A stretch of DNA of 12,341 nt. Source: Dehalococcoidia bacterium. Its GTDB lineage: Bacteria; Chloroflexota; Dehalococcoidia; Dehalococcoidales; W693. The notes below the pieces were generated by a model, which saw only the letters and a list, made by a program, of their open reading frames with translations, ran no database searches and was not told where the DNA came from. The position numbers and the translations under genes are program-made. This document shows, one piece after another, positions 4,966 through 11,570 of the stretch (the stretch's first letter is position 1; each line of letters begins with the position of its first letter). The stretch covers positions 8,879-21,219 of the forward strand of contig DUFE01000085.1 in NCBI GenBank assembly GCA_011170385.1, in the 5' to 3' direction.

Positions 4966-6141
4966 ATGGATTTACAATTGTCAGAAGAACAAGAAATGAT
5001 CAAGAAGATGGTCAAAGAGCTAGCCGCAAAGGAAATTACCCCCATAGCAGAGGAGATTGATAAAACAGGTCGCTTCCCGAGGGAAGTATTTAAAAAGATA
5101 GCTGACGCAGGCTTGCTTGGTATGCTCATTCCTATACCTTTTGGTGGAACTGGAGGTGAAAAGTATAACTACTCACTTGCTCTTGAAGAGATAGCGGTTG
5201 CGTCTGCATCGGTTGCCTGGTGTTTAGCGGCTAATGCAGATGTCGCTTTCGCAATTCTGGTATTCGGGAATGATGAGCAGAGGAAAAAGTATCTTCCCGC
5301 TCTAGCCAAGGGGAAAATTTTGGGAGCTATGGCTAACACTGAACCCGCTGGTGGCGCCAACTGGATGGTTACACTACAGACTAAAGCAGAGCTCATTGGG
5401 GAAGAGTATATAGTTAATGGCTCGAAGTGTTTTGTATCAAATGCTGGAGAGGCTGAGATTTATGTGGTTACCGTCAGAACTGATCCAGCGAAAGGTCCTA
5501 TGGGTATATCAACATTGATTATCGAAAAGGACACTACTGGTTTCTCATTTGGTAAGTTGGAAGACAAGCTTGGTCTTCGTGCAGATCCCACAGGAGAATT
5601 GATTTTTGAAGATTGCCGAGTACCTAAGGAGAATATGTTAGGACAAGTTGATAATGGGATGAGTACCCTCCAAGCTACAGGTGCCTTAGATTGTGCTCTA
5701 CAACCAGGAATAGCTGCAGGTATTGCCCGAGCCGCTCTGGAAGCATCGGTGGATTATATTAAGCAGAGAACCGTTGTTGGATCAAAAACCCTAGCGCATT
5801 TTGATGCCGTTCAATGCTCCATTGCTGATATGGCAGAAGTTACAGAAATGCTGAGGCTTTTATCATACCGTAGTGCTTTCCCTGCGGGACAGCTAGACCC
5901 GTTGATATTCATGGGCGCAACATTAAGCAAGAATTTACTCATGGATATAGCAAATAAAGCAGTAGAACTTCATGGTGGCTACGGATGTACCAAGGGCTCT
6001 CCAGTTGAGCGATACTTCAGGGATGCTAAAACATTCTCACTTGTTCCACCAACAGCTGATTTCATCAGGGCAGCTGCTGGGAAGATGTTGTTAGGTATAC
6101 CGATGGCACCGCCACCTGGGGCTGGTGGATCACCGAAATAG
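4966..6141 (+). CDS. Acyl-CoA dehydrogenase-family flavoprotein lacking the usual catalytic glutamate
   Basis: A 391-residue member of the acyl-CoA dehydrogenase family, normal in length. Visible are the N-terminal helical domain, the central beta domain with TEPAGGANWM (125-134) and NGSKCFVSNA (151-160), both flavin/substrate-contact signatures, and the C-terminal helical domain with HGGYG (336-340) and PVERYFRDAKTF (346-357). In short- and medium-chain enzymes a glutamate sits just before the YPVER-type motif; here the text is CTKGSPVER, with G344 in that place. The alternative base of isovaleryl-CoA/long-chain enzymes, two turns into the C-terminal domain, aligns to L245 by eye, also not acidic. 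It may therefore do non-dehydrogenating chemistry, as known for a desulfinase with this fold, or use another base. AAAGGAGG precedes the ATG. No promoter separates it from the Cys-rich gene. Confidence 0.87.
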   Translation: MDLQLSEEQEMIKKMVKELAAKEITPIAEEIDKTGRFPREVFKKIADAGLLGMLIPIPFGGTGGEKYNYSLALEEIAVASASVAWCLAANADVAFAILVFGNDEQRKKYLPALAKGKILGAMANTEPAGGANWMVTLQTKAELIGEEYIVNGSKCFVSNAGEAEIYVVTVRTDPAKGPMGISTLIIEKDTTGFSFGKLEDKLGLRADPTGELIFEDCRVPKENMLGQVDNGMSTLQATGALDCALQPGIAAGIARAALEASVDYIKQRTVVGSKTLAHFDAVQCSIADMAEVTEMLRLLSYRSAFPAGQLDPLIFMGATLSKNLLMDIANKAVELHGGYGCTKGSPVERYFRDAKTFSLVPPTADFIRAAAGKMLLGIPMAPPPGAGGSPK

Positions 6142-6278
6142 AATTTGGTTATTAAGGGAGCCGATGCGGATTGGATTCAGGCTTAAAATATAGACGGCTA
6201 TACTATAGATTGTTTCATTGCCCTCACCTTCCATTCATCATCGTGTACCACTTGGTCTCCTCGCGCATCTCTTAACTA

Positions 6279-6307
6279 TTGACATCACCTATATCGGGGA
6301 GTAGATT
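6279..6307 (+). promoter_or_regulatory. Repeated promoter, copy 6
   Basis: TTGACA (6279-6284), 17-bp spacer identical to that of copy 5, TAGATT (6302-6307). It precedes the second methyltransferase gene. The sequence upstream of CTATTGACA does not resemble the other copies, so only the core module is present. Confidence 0.82.
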
Positions 6308-6339
6308 TACCACATAGTTTCTGTAAAGGGGGTTTATTT

Positions 6340-7413
6340 ATGGAAATCAATCTCAAAAAAGACAAGATGACTAAAGATGAGCGTTGGGTGGCACTGCTAA
6401 ACAGAAGGCCTATGGACAGGATTCCTGTTATGGGAGGTGCTTTGGGATTTGCTATGGTTCGCACAGGCTTATCTATTGTCGACTACTATAACAATCCCAA
6501 GAAAAGCTATGATTCCCAGATGAAGGTGGCTAACGAATTTGGATGGCAGGAGATTCCAATGATAGCCTATGCTCATTTTGGAGGCTGGGAGTTTGGCGGT
6601 GAAATAAAGTGGCCCAGCGGTGAATTTGCCCAGGCGCCTACGATATTGAGGCAGCCGGTGGAAACAGAGGAAGAAGTATGGAACTTGAAGGTGCCTGATA
6701 TCAAGACGGCGGGCATTGTTCCACTAATGATGGAAATAAACCAGATGGTTATTGATAGTGATTCCCCATATATCATAGGATTTGTACAGGGGCCTTTTAC
6801 AACAGCAGGTAATATCCCTGGTGTAGAGAAGTTAACCAAATGGATGATTAAAAAACCTGACCTCGCTCATCATGTATTAAAGCTGACCAATCAATTACTG
6901 GCTAATTTAGCCCAATACTATGCCGATACATTCGGTCCAGAGAAAATAATAGCAATGCTGGCTGAACCGGCGGCATCCAACCAGGTAATATCGTCCAAAC
7001 AGTTTGAGCAATTCGCTCTTCCCTATATCAAGGAAACCCATGAAAATATTCTGGCGACAGGTATCAAGCATATACACATGCATATCTGCGGTGAGCAAAA
7101 CCTTAACCTCCCCTTCTGGTCACAGGTGCCTTATGGTGACCCGGGGATGGTGAGCTTCGGTCATGAAGTCGATTTAGAAACGGCATCCAAGTATTTCTCA
7201 AATACTATAATTATGGGTAATGTTGAGCCAGCCATATTTCAGACGGGAACACCGGAACAGGTATATGAAGCTACCAAGGTATGTATTGAAAAGGGTATGA
7301 AACACCCCGGCGGTTATATGCTGATGCCAGGTTGTGAATTACCACCAATGGCGAAGGAGGAGAATGTTTGGGCAATGATGCAGGCAGTCAGCGATTGTGG
7401 CTGGTATAAATAA
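6340..7413 (+). CDS. UroD-superfamily zinc/corrinoid-type methyltransferase, second paralog
   Basis: A 357-residue paralog of the gene at 170-1255, with the same overall length and long shared blocks (GGWEFGGEIKWPSGEF, YFxNxIIMGN, PGCELPPMAK, GWYK at the C-terminus). The zinc ligands expected in MtaA/MtbA-type enzymes are present: H248-x-C250 (MHICGEQ) and C332 (MPGCELPP). The substrate-facing N-terminal segment (about 28-75) differs most from the paralog, which suggests a different methyl donor or partner. The start ATG at 6340 follows AAAGGGGG by 7 nt. It is driven by promoter copy 6. No corrinoid protein or activating enzyme is encoded nearby, so the donor would have to come from elsewhere in the genome. 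The true HemE role is unlikely. Confidence 0.87.
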   Translation: MEINLKKDKMTKDERWVALLNRRPMDRIPVMGGALGFAMVRTGLSIVDYYNNPKKSYDSQMKVANEFGWQEIPMIAYAHFGGWEFGGEIKWPSGEFAQAPTILRQPVETEEEVWNLKVPDIKTAGIVPLMMEINQMVIDSDSPYIIGFVQGPFTTAGNIPGVEKLTKWMIKKPDLAHHVLKLTNQLLANLAQYYADTFGPEKIIAMLAEPAASNQVISSKQFEQFALPYIKETHENILATGIKHIHMHICGEQNLNLPFWSQVPYGDPGMVSFGHEVDLETASKYFSNTIIMGNVEPAIFQTGTPEQVYEATKVCIEKGMKHPGGYMLMPGCELPPMAKEENVWAMMQAVSDCGWYK

Positions 7414-7420
7414 TATTTAA

Positions 7421-7435
7421 ATCGATGAGTAGATT
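7421..7435 (+). promoter_or_regulatory. Truncated promoter module, copy 7 (no -35)
   Basis: ATCGATGAGTAGATT matches the end of the repeated module, including TAGATT (7430-7435) and the ACCC that follows in copy 5. The place of the -35 (7407-7412) instead holds the end of the preceding coding region (TAAATA), so no TTGACA remains. Transcription of the LRR gene may depend on read-through from 6279. Confidence 0.6.
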
Positions 7436-7462
7436 TACCCTGTAATTCATTACAACTAAATA

Positions 7463-7537
7463 TTGTCTGGGTGGGTGGATGAGGCGAAGTTCATAAGGGC
7501 ACTGGTTTCGCTAGATTTAGCGTAATCGGTGCTCTTT
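7463..7537 (+). ncRNA. Structured leader RNA, attenuator- or riboswitch-like, copy 2
   Basis: Second copy of the leader at 4572-4647. P1 is TTGTCT (7463-7468) with AGGCGA (7482-7487), two G-U pairs replacing G-C pairs. P2 is GGGCACTGG (7497-7505) with TCGGTGCTC (7526-7534), again with compensating wobble changes. P3 is CGCTA (7509-7513) with TAGCG (7518-7522), an A-T/T-A swap relative to the first copy. CTTTCTG follows P2. The alternative GCGAA/TTCGC pairing is also kept. It ends 28 nt before the LRR lipoprotein start. Confidence 0.65.
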
Positions 7538-7565
7538 CTGCTATTCAATCTAAAGGAGTAAGAAA

Positions 7566-8468
7566 ATGAAGCGTTTACAAATATTGATTATAGTGCCTTG
7601 CTTTCTATCTATAATGACAATGCTTATTGGTTGTGGTGGCCCCAAACCCGTTACCTTCCCTGATGAAAATTTAGAGGCAGCTATAAGAAACGCCCTCCAA
7701 AGCAGTAATCTCAACACTTCAGAAGGAGAAGAAATTACTATCGATGAATTGTCCCATCTAACCATGTTAAATGCAAATGATAGATACATTACCGACCTAA
7801 CTGGCCTTGAACACTGCACCAACCTGAGCGGGCTCTACCTTTTCGGAAACGATATAAGCGATGTCTCTCCCCTCTCTTCCCTGACCAACATAACTCTTCT
7901 ATACCTTGGCGGGAATCAAATAAGCGATATATCATTCACTTCCTCTCTTACCGACCTAATTGAGCTCGACCTTGGCTGGAATCAGCTAAGCGAAGTTACT
8001 GCCCTTTCTTCTCTAGCTAATATGGCTGTGCTAAACTTAAGTCACAACAAAATCAGTGATATCTCTCCCTTAACCCATCTCACCAACATTAAGAGTCTTA
8101 ACCTGAGCAGCAATCAAATAAGCGACATTTCTCCCCTTTCTTCCTTGAATAATCTAGCTGTGCTCAACATTGGCTGGAACCAGATAAAGGATATTTCATC
8201 TCTTTCCTCCCTAACTAACCTAACCATTTTAGCCCTTGGCGGCAGTAACATCAGCGATATTTCTTCTCTTTCCCGATTGTCCAATCTTACTAAACTAGAA
8301 CTTCAAAGTAACCAAATAAATGATATAACTCCACTGGTAGAGAACAGCGGACTAGATGAAGGTGATATTTTATACCTTGAAAACAACAAATTAGACTTGA
8401 CGGAAGGCTCTGAAGATATAGCAAATATCAAAGTCTTACAGGATAGGGGGGTAACTGTAATATATTAA
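7566..8468 (+). CDS. Leucine-rich-repeat lipoprotein (internalin-like)
   Basis: A 300-residue exported protein. The N-terminus is a lipoprotein signal: MKR, a hydrophobic stretch (4-20) and the lipobox LIGC with C23 as the predicted lipidated residue. A short cap region (30-75, FPDENLEAAIRNAL) precedes about eight 22-residue leucine-rich repeats from about 80 to 275, each with the pattern L-x-L-x-x-N-x-I-S-D-I-S-P-L-S-S-L-T-N-L. This is the internalin-type repeat, usually a protein-binding surface. No catalytic domain or cell-wall anchor follows. AAAGGAG (7552-7558) precedes the ATG at 7566. The gene follows leader RNA copy 2 and the truncated promoter. The ligand is unknown. Confidence 0.88.
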   Translation: MKRLQILIIVPCFLSIMTMLIGCGGPKPVTFPDENLEAAIRNALQSSNLNTSEGEEITIDELSHLTMLNANDRYITDLTGLEHCTNLSGLYLFGNDISDVSPLSSLTNITLLYLGGNQISDISFTSSLTDLIELDLGWNQLSEVTALSSLANMAVLNLSHNKISDISPLTHLTNIKSLNLSSNQISDISPLSSLNNLAVLNIGWNQIKDISSLSSLTNLTILALGGSNISDISSLSRLSNLTKLELQSNQINDITPLVENSGLDEGDILYLENNKLDLTEGSEDIANIKVLQDRGVTVIY

Positions 8469-8484
8469 GAGCTACCCAATAGTC

Positions 8485-8506
8485 CGAATATGGAACTCAT
8501 AAGCCC
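8485..8506 (+). repeat. 22-bp intergenic repeat, copy D, fused to a tRNA-like sequence
   Basis: Matches the first 22 bp of the copy at 1320 with a single difference (CGAATATGGAAC instead of CGAATCTGGAAC). After CATAAGCCC it departs from the other copies and runs into tRNA-like sequence. Confidence 0.75.
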
Positions 8507-8537
8507 TTGGTCGCAGGTTCGAGTCCCACCGCTGCCC
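8496..8537 (+). pseudogene. Remnant of the 3' half of a tRNA, CAT anticodon-like
   Basis: CTCATAA (8496-8502) looks like a tRNA-Met anticodon loop. GGTCGCAGGTTCGAGTCCC (8509-8527) looks like the variable loop and T-arm with the conserved TTCGA. The T-stem GCAGG/CCCAC has two mismatches, the acceptor strand lacks CCA, and no 5' half or D-arm is present upstream. It is therefore a fragment, not a working gene; it could be an old integration site or a recombination scar. Confidence 0.55.
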
Positions 8538-8591
8538 TTTAAGGGAGGGGGATGAAGGGGGAGAGGTTGGTTCGATAAGATAATTACTTTT

Positions 8592-8622
8592 AAGAAAAGC
8601 CACCCCACACCTTGGCTTTCTT
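8592..8622 (+). terminator. Hairpin followed by T-rich sequence
   Basis: AAAGCCA (8596-8602) pairs with TGGCTTT (8613-8619) around a 10-nt loop; three further pairs (AAG/CTT) are possible past one bulged A. T-rich sequence follows (CTTTAGC). It may terminate the LRR lipoprotein transcript about 125 nt after its stop codon. Confidence 0.45.
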
Positions 8623-8703
8623 TAGCTATTCTTTCCCACCCCGCCAACCCCCTTTTTATAGTTCTTGGTATCGCACAATGCACGTCATCGTTAGTCTTCC
8701 ATT

Positions 8704-8725
8704 TAACACTCGTGGGTGTTATACT
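8704..8725 (+). promoter_or_regulatory. Probable rph -10 box with overlapping dyad
   Basis: TATACT (8720-8725) is a good -10 about 24 nt upstream of the rph ATG; no good -35 is seen. The perfect dyad TAACAC (8704-8709) and GTGTTA (8716-8721) overlaps it and could be an operator. AAAGGA at 8736-8741 is the ribosome site. Confidence 0.4.
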
Positions 8726-8748
8726 CTGATGGTTGAAAGGAAGCATAG

Positions 8749-9471
8749 ATGAAGAGAATTGATGGTCGTGCCTATGACGAGCTTCGTCCGGTGCATATAA
8801 TCCCCGATTTTCAGAGCTTTGCCGAGGGTTCGGTGTTGATAGAGATGGGCAAAACGCAGGTGGTGTGCTCGGTCAGTATGGAGGAGAGGGTACCCAACTT
8901 TCTTAAAGGCAAAGGCACCGGCTGGATTACTGCTGAATATTCCATGCTGCCCCGTGCTACCGTAACCCGCACCCCGCGCGACATATCGCAGGGCAGGATT
9001 GCCGGGCGCAGCCAGGAAATTCAACGCCTTATCGGTCGCTCTTTGCGTTCGGTAATAGACCTGACCTTGCTGGGGGAGAGGACACTGATTGTTGACTGCG
9101 ATGTTTTGCAGGCTGACGGTAGCACCCGCACTGCAGCTATTACCGGCTCATATATCGCCCTGCACCAGGCATTACAGAACCTGAACGGTATGGGAATAAT
9201 ATCATCGATACCGATTAAGAGCACCATAGCAGCTGTTAGCGTCGGTATTTTCCATAGCCATCTGCTGCTTGACCTGTGCTACGATGAAGATTCCGACGCA
9301 GAAGCCGATTTCAATGTGGTGATGACCGGTAGGGGTGAGTTCGTCGAGGTGCAGGGAACGGCAGAAGCCAAGCCGTTCTCCAAACAGACTATTGATGATG
9401 TACTCACCCTGGCAGAAAAGGGAATCCGGCAGCTGTTTCAGATCCAGCAGTCGGCGCTGGAAGGTAAATAG
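8749..9471 (+). CDS. rph: Ribonuclease PH
   Basis: A 240-residue phosphorolytic 3'-5' exoribonuclease that trims the 3' ends of tRNA precursors, using phosphate and releasing nucleoside diphosphates; the family forms a hexamer. Signatures in order: DGRAYDELRP (5-14), AEGSVLIEMGKTQVVC (25-40), GWITAEYSMLPRAT (58-71), GRSQEIQRLIGRSLR (86-100, with R87 as the expected phosphate-binding arginine) and DCDVLQADGSTRTAAITG (116-133). The usual GGTR is GSTR here, a mild change. Length and start are typical, with AAAGGA upstream. It ends 12 bp from the converging proA gene. There is no adjacent rdgB/XTP-pyrophosphatase gene on its 3' side, a common partner elsewhere. Confidence 0.95.
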   Translation: MKRIDGRAYDELRPVHIIPDFQSFAEGSVLIEMGKTQVVCSVSMEERVPNFLKGKGTGWITAEYSMLPRATVTRTPRDISQGRIAGRSQEIQRLIGRSLRSVIDLTLLGERTLIVDCDVLQADGSTRTAAITGSYIALHQALQNLNGMGIISSIPIKSTIAAVSVGIFHSHLLLDLCYDEDSDAEADFNVVMTGRGEFVEVQGTAEAKPFSKQTIDDVLTLAEKGIRQLFQIQQSALEGK

Positions 9472-9483
9472 CGCTTCGGTCGT

Positions 9484-10758
9484 CTATGGTCTCACCTGGC
9501 CGCTGCCGAAGATAAGCCATTTATACGATGTCAGCTCCTTCAATCCGATGGGTCCGCGGGCGTGCATCTTCTGGGTACTGATACCCAGCTCCGCCCCCAA
9601 CCCGAATTGAGAGCCGTCAGTAAAGCGGGTGCTGGCATTGGCATAGACGCAGGCGGCATCCACCTCGTTGAGAAAGCGCATCGCCGCCGTATAGTCTTCG
9701 GTGACGATAGCTTCGGAGTGCCCGGAGCTGTAGCTCTGGACGTGTTCGATGGCTTCATCCAGTGAAGACACAACCTTAATGGCTATCACCAGTGCCAGAA
9801 ACTCCTTGCCCCAGTCTTCATCTGTAGCCGGCACCGGTTCGAGCTTGGAGTTACCCTTGAGTATGGACAGAGATGCCTTGTCGCAGTGCATCTCGACGCC
9901 GGCTTTGGCGAGTTCGCCGGCTACTTTCGGCAGGTAGTCTTTAGCGATATCGGCATGTACAAGCAGGGTGTCAAGGGCATTGCAGACGGTGGGGCGCTGT
10001 ACCTTGGCATTGTAGGCAATGGCGACCGCCTTGTTTATATCGGCGCTCTTGTCTATGTATGTATGACAGACGCCGATGCCGCCGGCGACCACCGGCATGA
10101 CGGCATTCTCCCTGACGGACCTTATCAAACCAGCGCCGCCGCGGGGCACGACCATGTCGATATAGTCCCCCATCTTGAGCAATTGGGTAACCAGGGAGCG
10201 GTCCGTGTTTTCGATTAGCTGGACGGCTCCATCAGGGACGCCGGCTCTTGTTATCGCTTGTTGCACCAGTCTTGCCAGAGCTATGTTAGAATGGATGGAT
10301 TCCTTGCCGCCACGTAAAATCAGGGCGTTACCGGATTTGAGGCAAAGGCTGGAGATGTCTATGGTAACGTTGGGGCGGCTTTCGTAAATGGCACCGATGA
10401 CCCCCAGAGGCACCTTTTTTTTACCTATCATCAGCCCGTTGGGTAGAGTGCGCATCTCGAGCACCTCGCCTACCGGGTCGGGCAGGGCGGCTACCGTAAA
10501 CACATCCTGTGCCATTGCCTGCAACCGCTCTGATGTTAGCAGCAGTCGATCAAGCATGGCGTCGCTCATGCCGGAGTTTTTAGCTGCTTCATAGTCCAGC
10601 TTATTGGCTGCCAGAATATCATCTTTTTTAGCCGACAGGTCATCGGCGATGTTACAAAGCGCCTTGTTTTTAATCTCGGTGGAGAGGTAAGACATACGCT
10701 TGGAGACTGCCTTAGCGGCTTTTGCTTTTTGCTCCAGCTCTTTATCCATCGCTTCCAT
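9484..10758 (-). CDS. proA: Gamma-glutamyl phosphate reductase
   Basis: A 424-residue NADPH-dependent enzyme of the aldehyde dehydrogenase superfamily that reduces gamma-glutamyl phosphate to glutamate semialdehyde, the second step of proline synthesis. Visible motifs: KVPLGVIGAIYESRPNVT (115-132), LRGGKESIHSN (148-158), VVPRGGAGLI (203-212), the catalytic cysteine C259 in RPTVCNALDTLLV, and the family C-terminal block FGLGAELGISTQKMHARGP (385-403). The ATG at 10758 follows AAGGAG by 8 nt; a second ATG at 10749 is possible but less well placed. It lies downstream of proB and two small genes on the same strand and has a possible own promoter, so it may be transcribed both with them and alone. 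Confidence 0.96.
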   Translation of the reverse strand: MEAMDKELEQKAKAAKAVSKRMSYLSTEIKNKALCNIADDLSAKKDDILAANKLDYEAAKNSGMSDAMLDRLLLTSERLQAMAQDVFTVAALPDPVGEVLEMRTLPNGLMIGKKKVPLGVIGAIYESRPNVTIDISSLCLKSGNALILRGGKESIHSNIALARLVQQAITRAGVPDGAVQLIENTDRSLVTQLLKMGDYIDMVVPRGGAGLIRSVRENAVMPVVAGGIGVCHTYIDKSADINKAVAIAYNAKVQRPTVCNALDTLLVHADIAKDYLPKVAGELAKAGVEMHCDKASLSILKGNSKLEPVPATDEDWGKEFLALVIAIKVVSSLDEAIEHVQSYSSGHSEAIVTEDYTAAMRFLNEVDAACVYANASTRFTDGSQFGLGAELGISTQKMHARGPIGLKELTSYKWLIFGSGQVRP

Positions 10759-10792
10759 TTTTACATCTCCTTTTATAATAGTGGCTTGTAGT

Positions 10793-10808
10793 GCCTTTCC
10801 TGAAAGGC
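10793..10808. promoter_or_regulatory. Palindrome in the proA leader
   Basis: GCCTTTC (10793-10799) and GAAAGGC (10802-10808) are perfect 7-bp inverted arms separated by CT. It lies between the possible -10 and the ribosome site of proA. It could be an operator or a small RNA hairpin. Confidence 0.4.
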
Positions 10809-10830
10809 TTCATTATGCGAACTTTCCTCT

Positions 10831-10836
10831 ATTATA
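10831..10836 (-). promoter_or_regulatory. Possible proA -10 box
   Basis: The minus strand reads TATAAT within GGTATATAATAGAGG, about 73 nt upstream of the proA start. No recognisable -35 lies 16-18 bp further upstream, so the assignment is tentative. Confidence 0.4.
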
Positions 10837-10858
10837 TACCTCTTAATTTAGGGGTGGC

Positions 10859-10932
10859 GAGTATAAATTACTTGTCCCCCTTGCCGGGGGTGGGCAGGGT
10901 GGGGAGAAAAAGCTAAAGGGGGATTTATATTC
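10859..10932. repeat. Small element with terminal inverted repeats
   Basis: GAGTATAAAT (10859-10868) and ATTTATATTC (10923-10932) are inverted with 9 of 10 matches; inside them CCCCCTT (10876-10882) faces AAGGGGG (10916-10922). The core is G-rich. The right end abuts the stop codon of the small minus-strand gene at 10933. Similar G-rich/C-rich runs occur at 8538-8660. A miniature repeat or a terminator-like fold are both possible. Confidence 0.45.
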
Positions 10933-11238
10933 CTATTTACCATAACCCCGCCCCAGTTTGCCTCTGCCGTTGAAATGATAGTGAAACTGGGAGGCTTTAT
11001 CCTGTGTGAAGTCATCTTTAACACATATAACGCAATCGCCGCTTTTACCATCCTCGAGCTCTATCCGGTAGACTCCGCTTTTCTTTATTATCTTACTGGA
11101 GTAAAACTCCCCCCACCATTTCTTCTTGGTGTATTTGGTCGGGTCGATTTCGATCAGCTGGTAATTGATTCTAGAGATAGGTTTATTTATTTCCTTGTCA
11201 TACAAATTGCCGATGCCACTGCTGTAGTGAAGCGCCAT
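10933..11238 (-). CDS. Small protein of unknown function, WWGE family member A
   Basis: A 101-residue soluble, charged protein of no family I recognise. It is clearly paralogous to the next gene upstream: both have G-x-LYD near the start, a Y a few residues after a hydrophobic strand, the block WWGE (41-44 here), then Y-x-I-x-x-EDGK-x-G-x-C (57-69) and a C-terminal Y-x-F-x-G-x-G-x-L. The alternating hydrophobic pattern suggests a small beta fold. ATG at 11238; the ribosome site is weak (AGGG). It lies between proB and proA on the same strand, 54 nt after the paralog. A role in proline metabolism is not implied by sequence. Confidence 0.7.
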   Translation of the reverse strand: MALHYSSGIGNLYDKEINKPISRINYQLIEIDPTKYTKKKWWGEFYSSKIIKKSGVYRIELEDGKSGDCVICVKDDFTQDKASQFHYHFNGRGKLGRGYGK

Positions 11239-11292
11239 ATCTAAACCCTGTCTATGTCAGCAATCATATCCATGACAGACAAAATAATCCTG

Positions 11293-11553
11293 CTAGGCAA
11301 GCTCCCCATTGCCTTTAAAGGTGTAGCAATAGAGTGGCGATAGCCCATAGACAGCTCGATTGACCTTTTTCCGTAGGAAACACCTCCCTTTGCGCCCATC
11401 CTCCATTACGATTATATAGCCATCGCCGTCTTTGATGCGCTTGAATTCTTCGAGAGTCAATTCCCCCCACCAATTTTGAGATTCGTTGAAACATCTATAA
11501 TCTACTTTTGCCAGAAACCGTCCGTCACAATCGTAGAGTTTACCTGTAGCCAT
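11293..11553 (-). CDS. Small protein of unknown function, WWGE family member B
   Basis: An 86-residue protein paralogous to the one at 10933-11238: GKLYD (4-8), WWGE (28-31), YIIVMEDGRKGRC (46-58) and YCYTFKGNGEL (75-85). It has three cysteines (C9, C21, C58) plus C76; only C58 is shared with the paralog. The ATG at 11553 is preferred because AAGGAG lies just before it (AAGGAGTGCAATG); an in-frame TTG at 11574 would overlap the proB stop and has no such site. It starts 17 nt after the end of proB, so it is very probably co-transcribed with proB. The function is unknown; tandem duplication gave the pair. Confidence 0.72.
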   Translation of the reverse strand: MATGKLYDCDGRFLAKVDYRCFNESQNWWGELTLEEFKRIKDGDGYIIVMEDGRKGRCFLRKKVNRAVYGLSPLYCYTFKGNGELA

Positions 11554-11570
11554 TGCACTCCTTTCTTCGC

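Larger units (their letters stand above)
8469..8748. other. Intergenic boundary region between accessory and housekeeping parts
   Basis: No gene is visible in these 280 bases. They hold a 22-bp repeat copy, a degenerate tRNA 3' half, a G-rich stretch (about 8538-8575) facing a C-rich stretch (about 8637-8655) that are loosely complementary, a hairpin at 8592-8622, and the probable rph promoter. Base composition rises in GC to the right of this region. Confidence 0.6.

Noticed and set aside
8465..8746. Open reading frames across 8465-9024 on the minus strand
   Set aside because: They cross the tRNA fragment and rph in antisense and have no ribosome sites or family motifs.
9474..9511. CTTCGG and CCGAAG as a shared terminator between rph and proA
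   Set aside because: The 6-bp arms are about 26 nt apart, partly inside the proA coding region, with no T-run.
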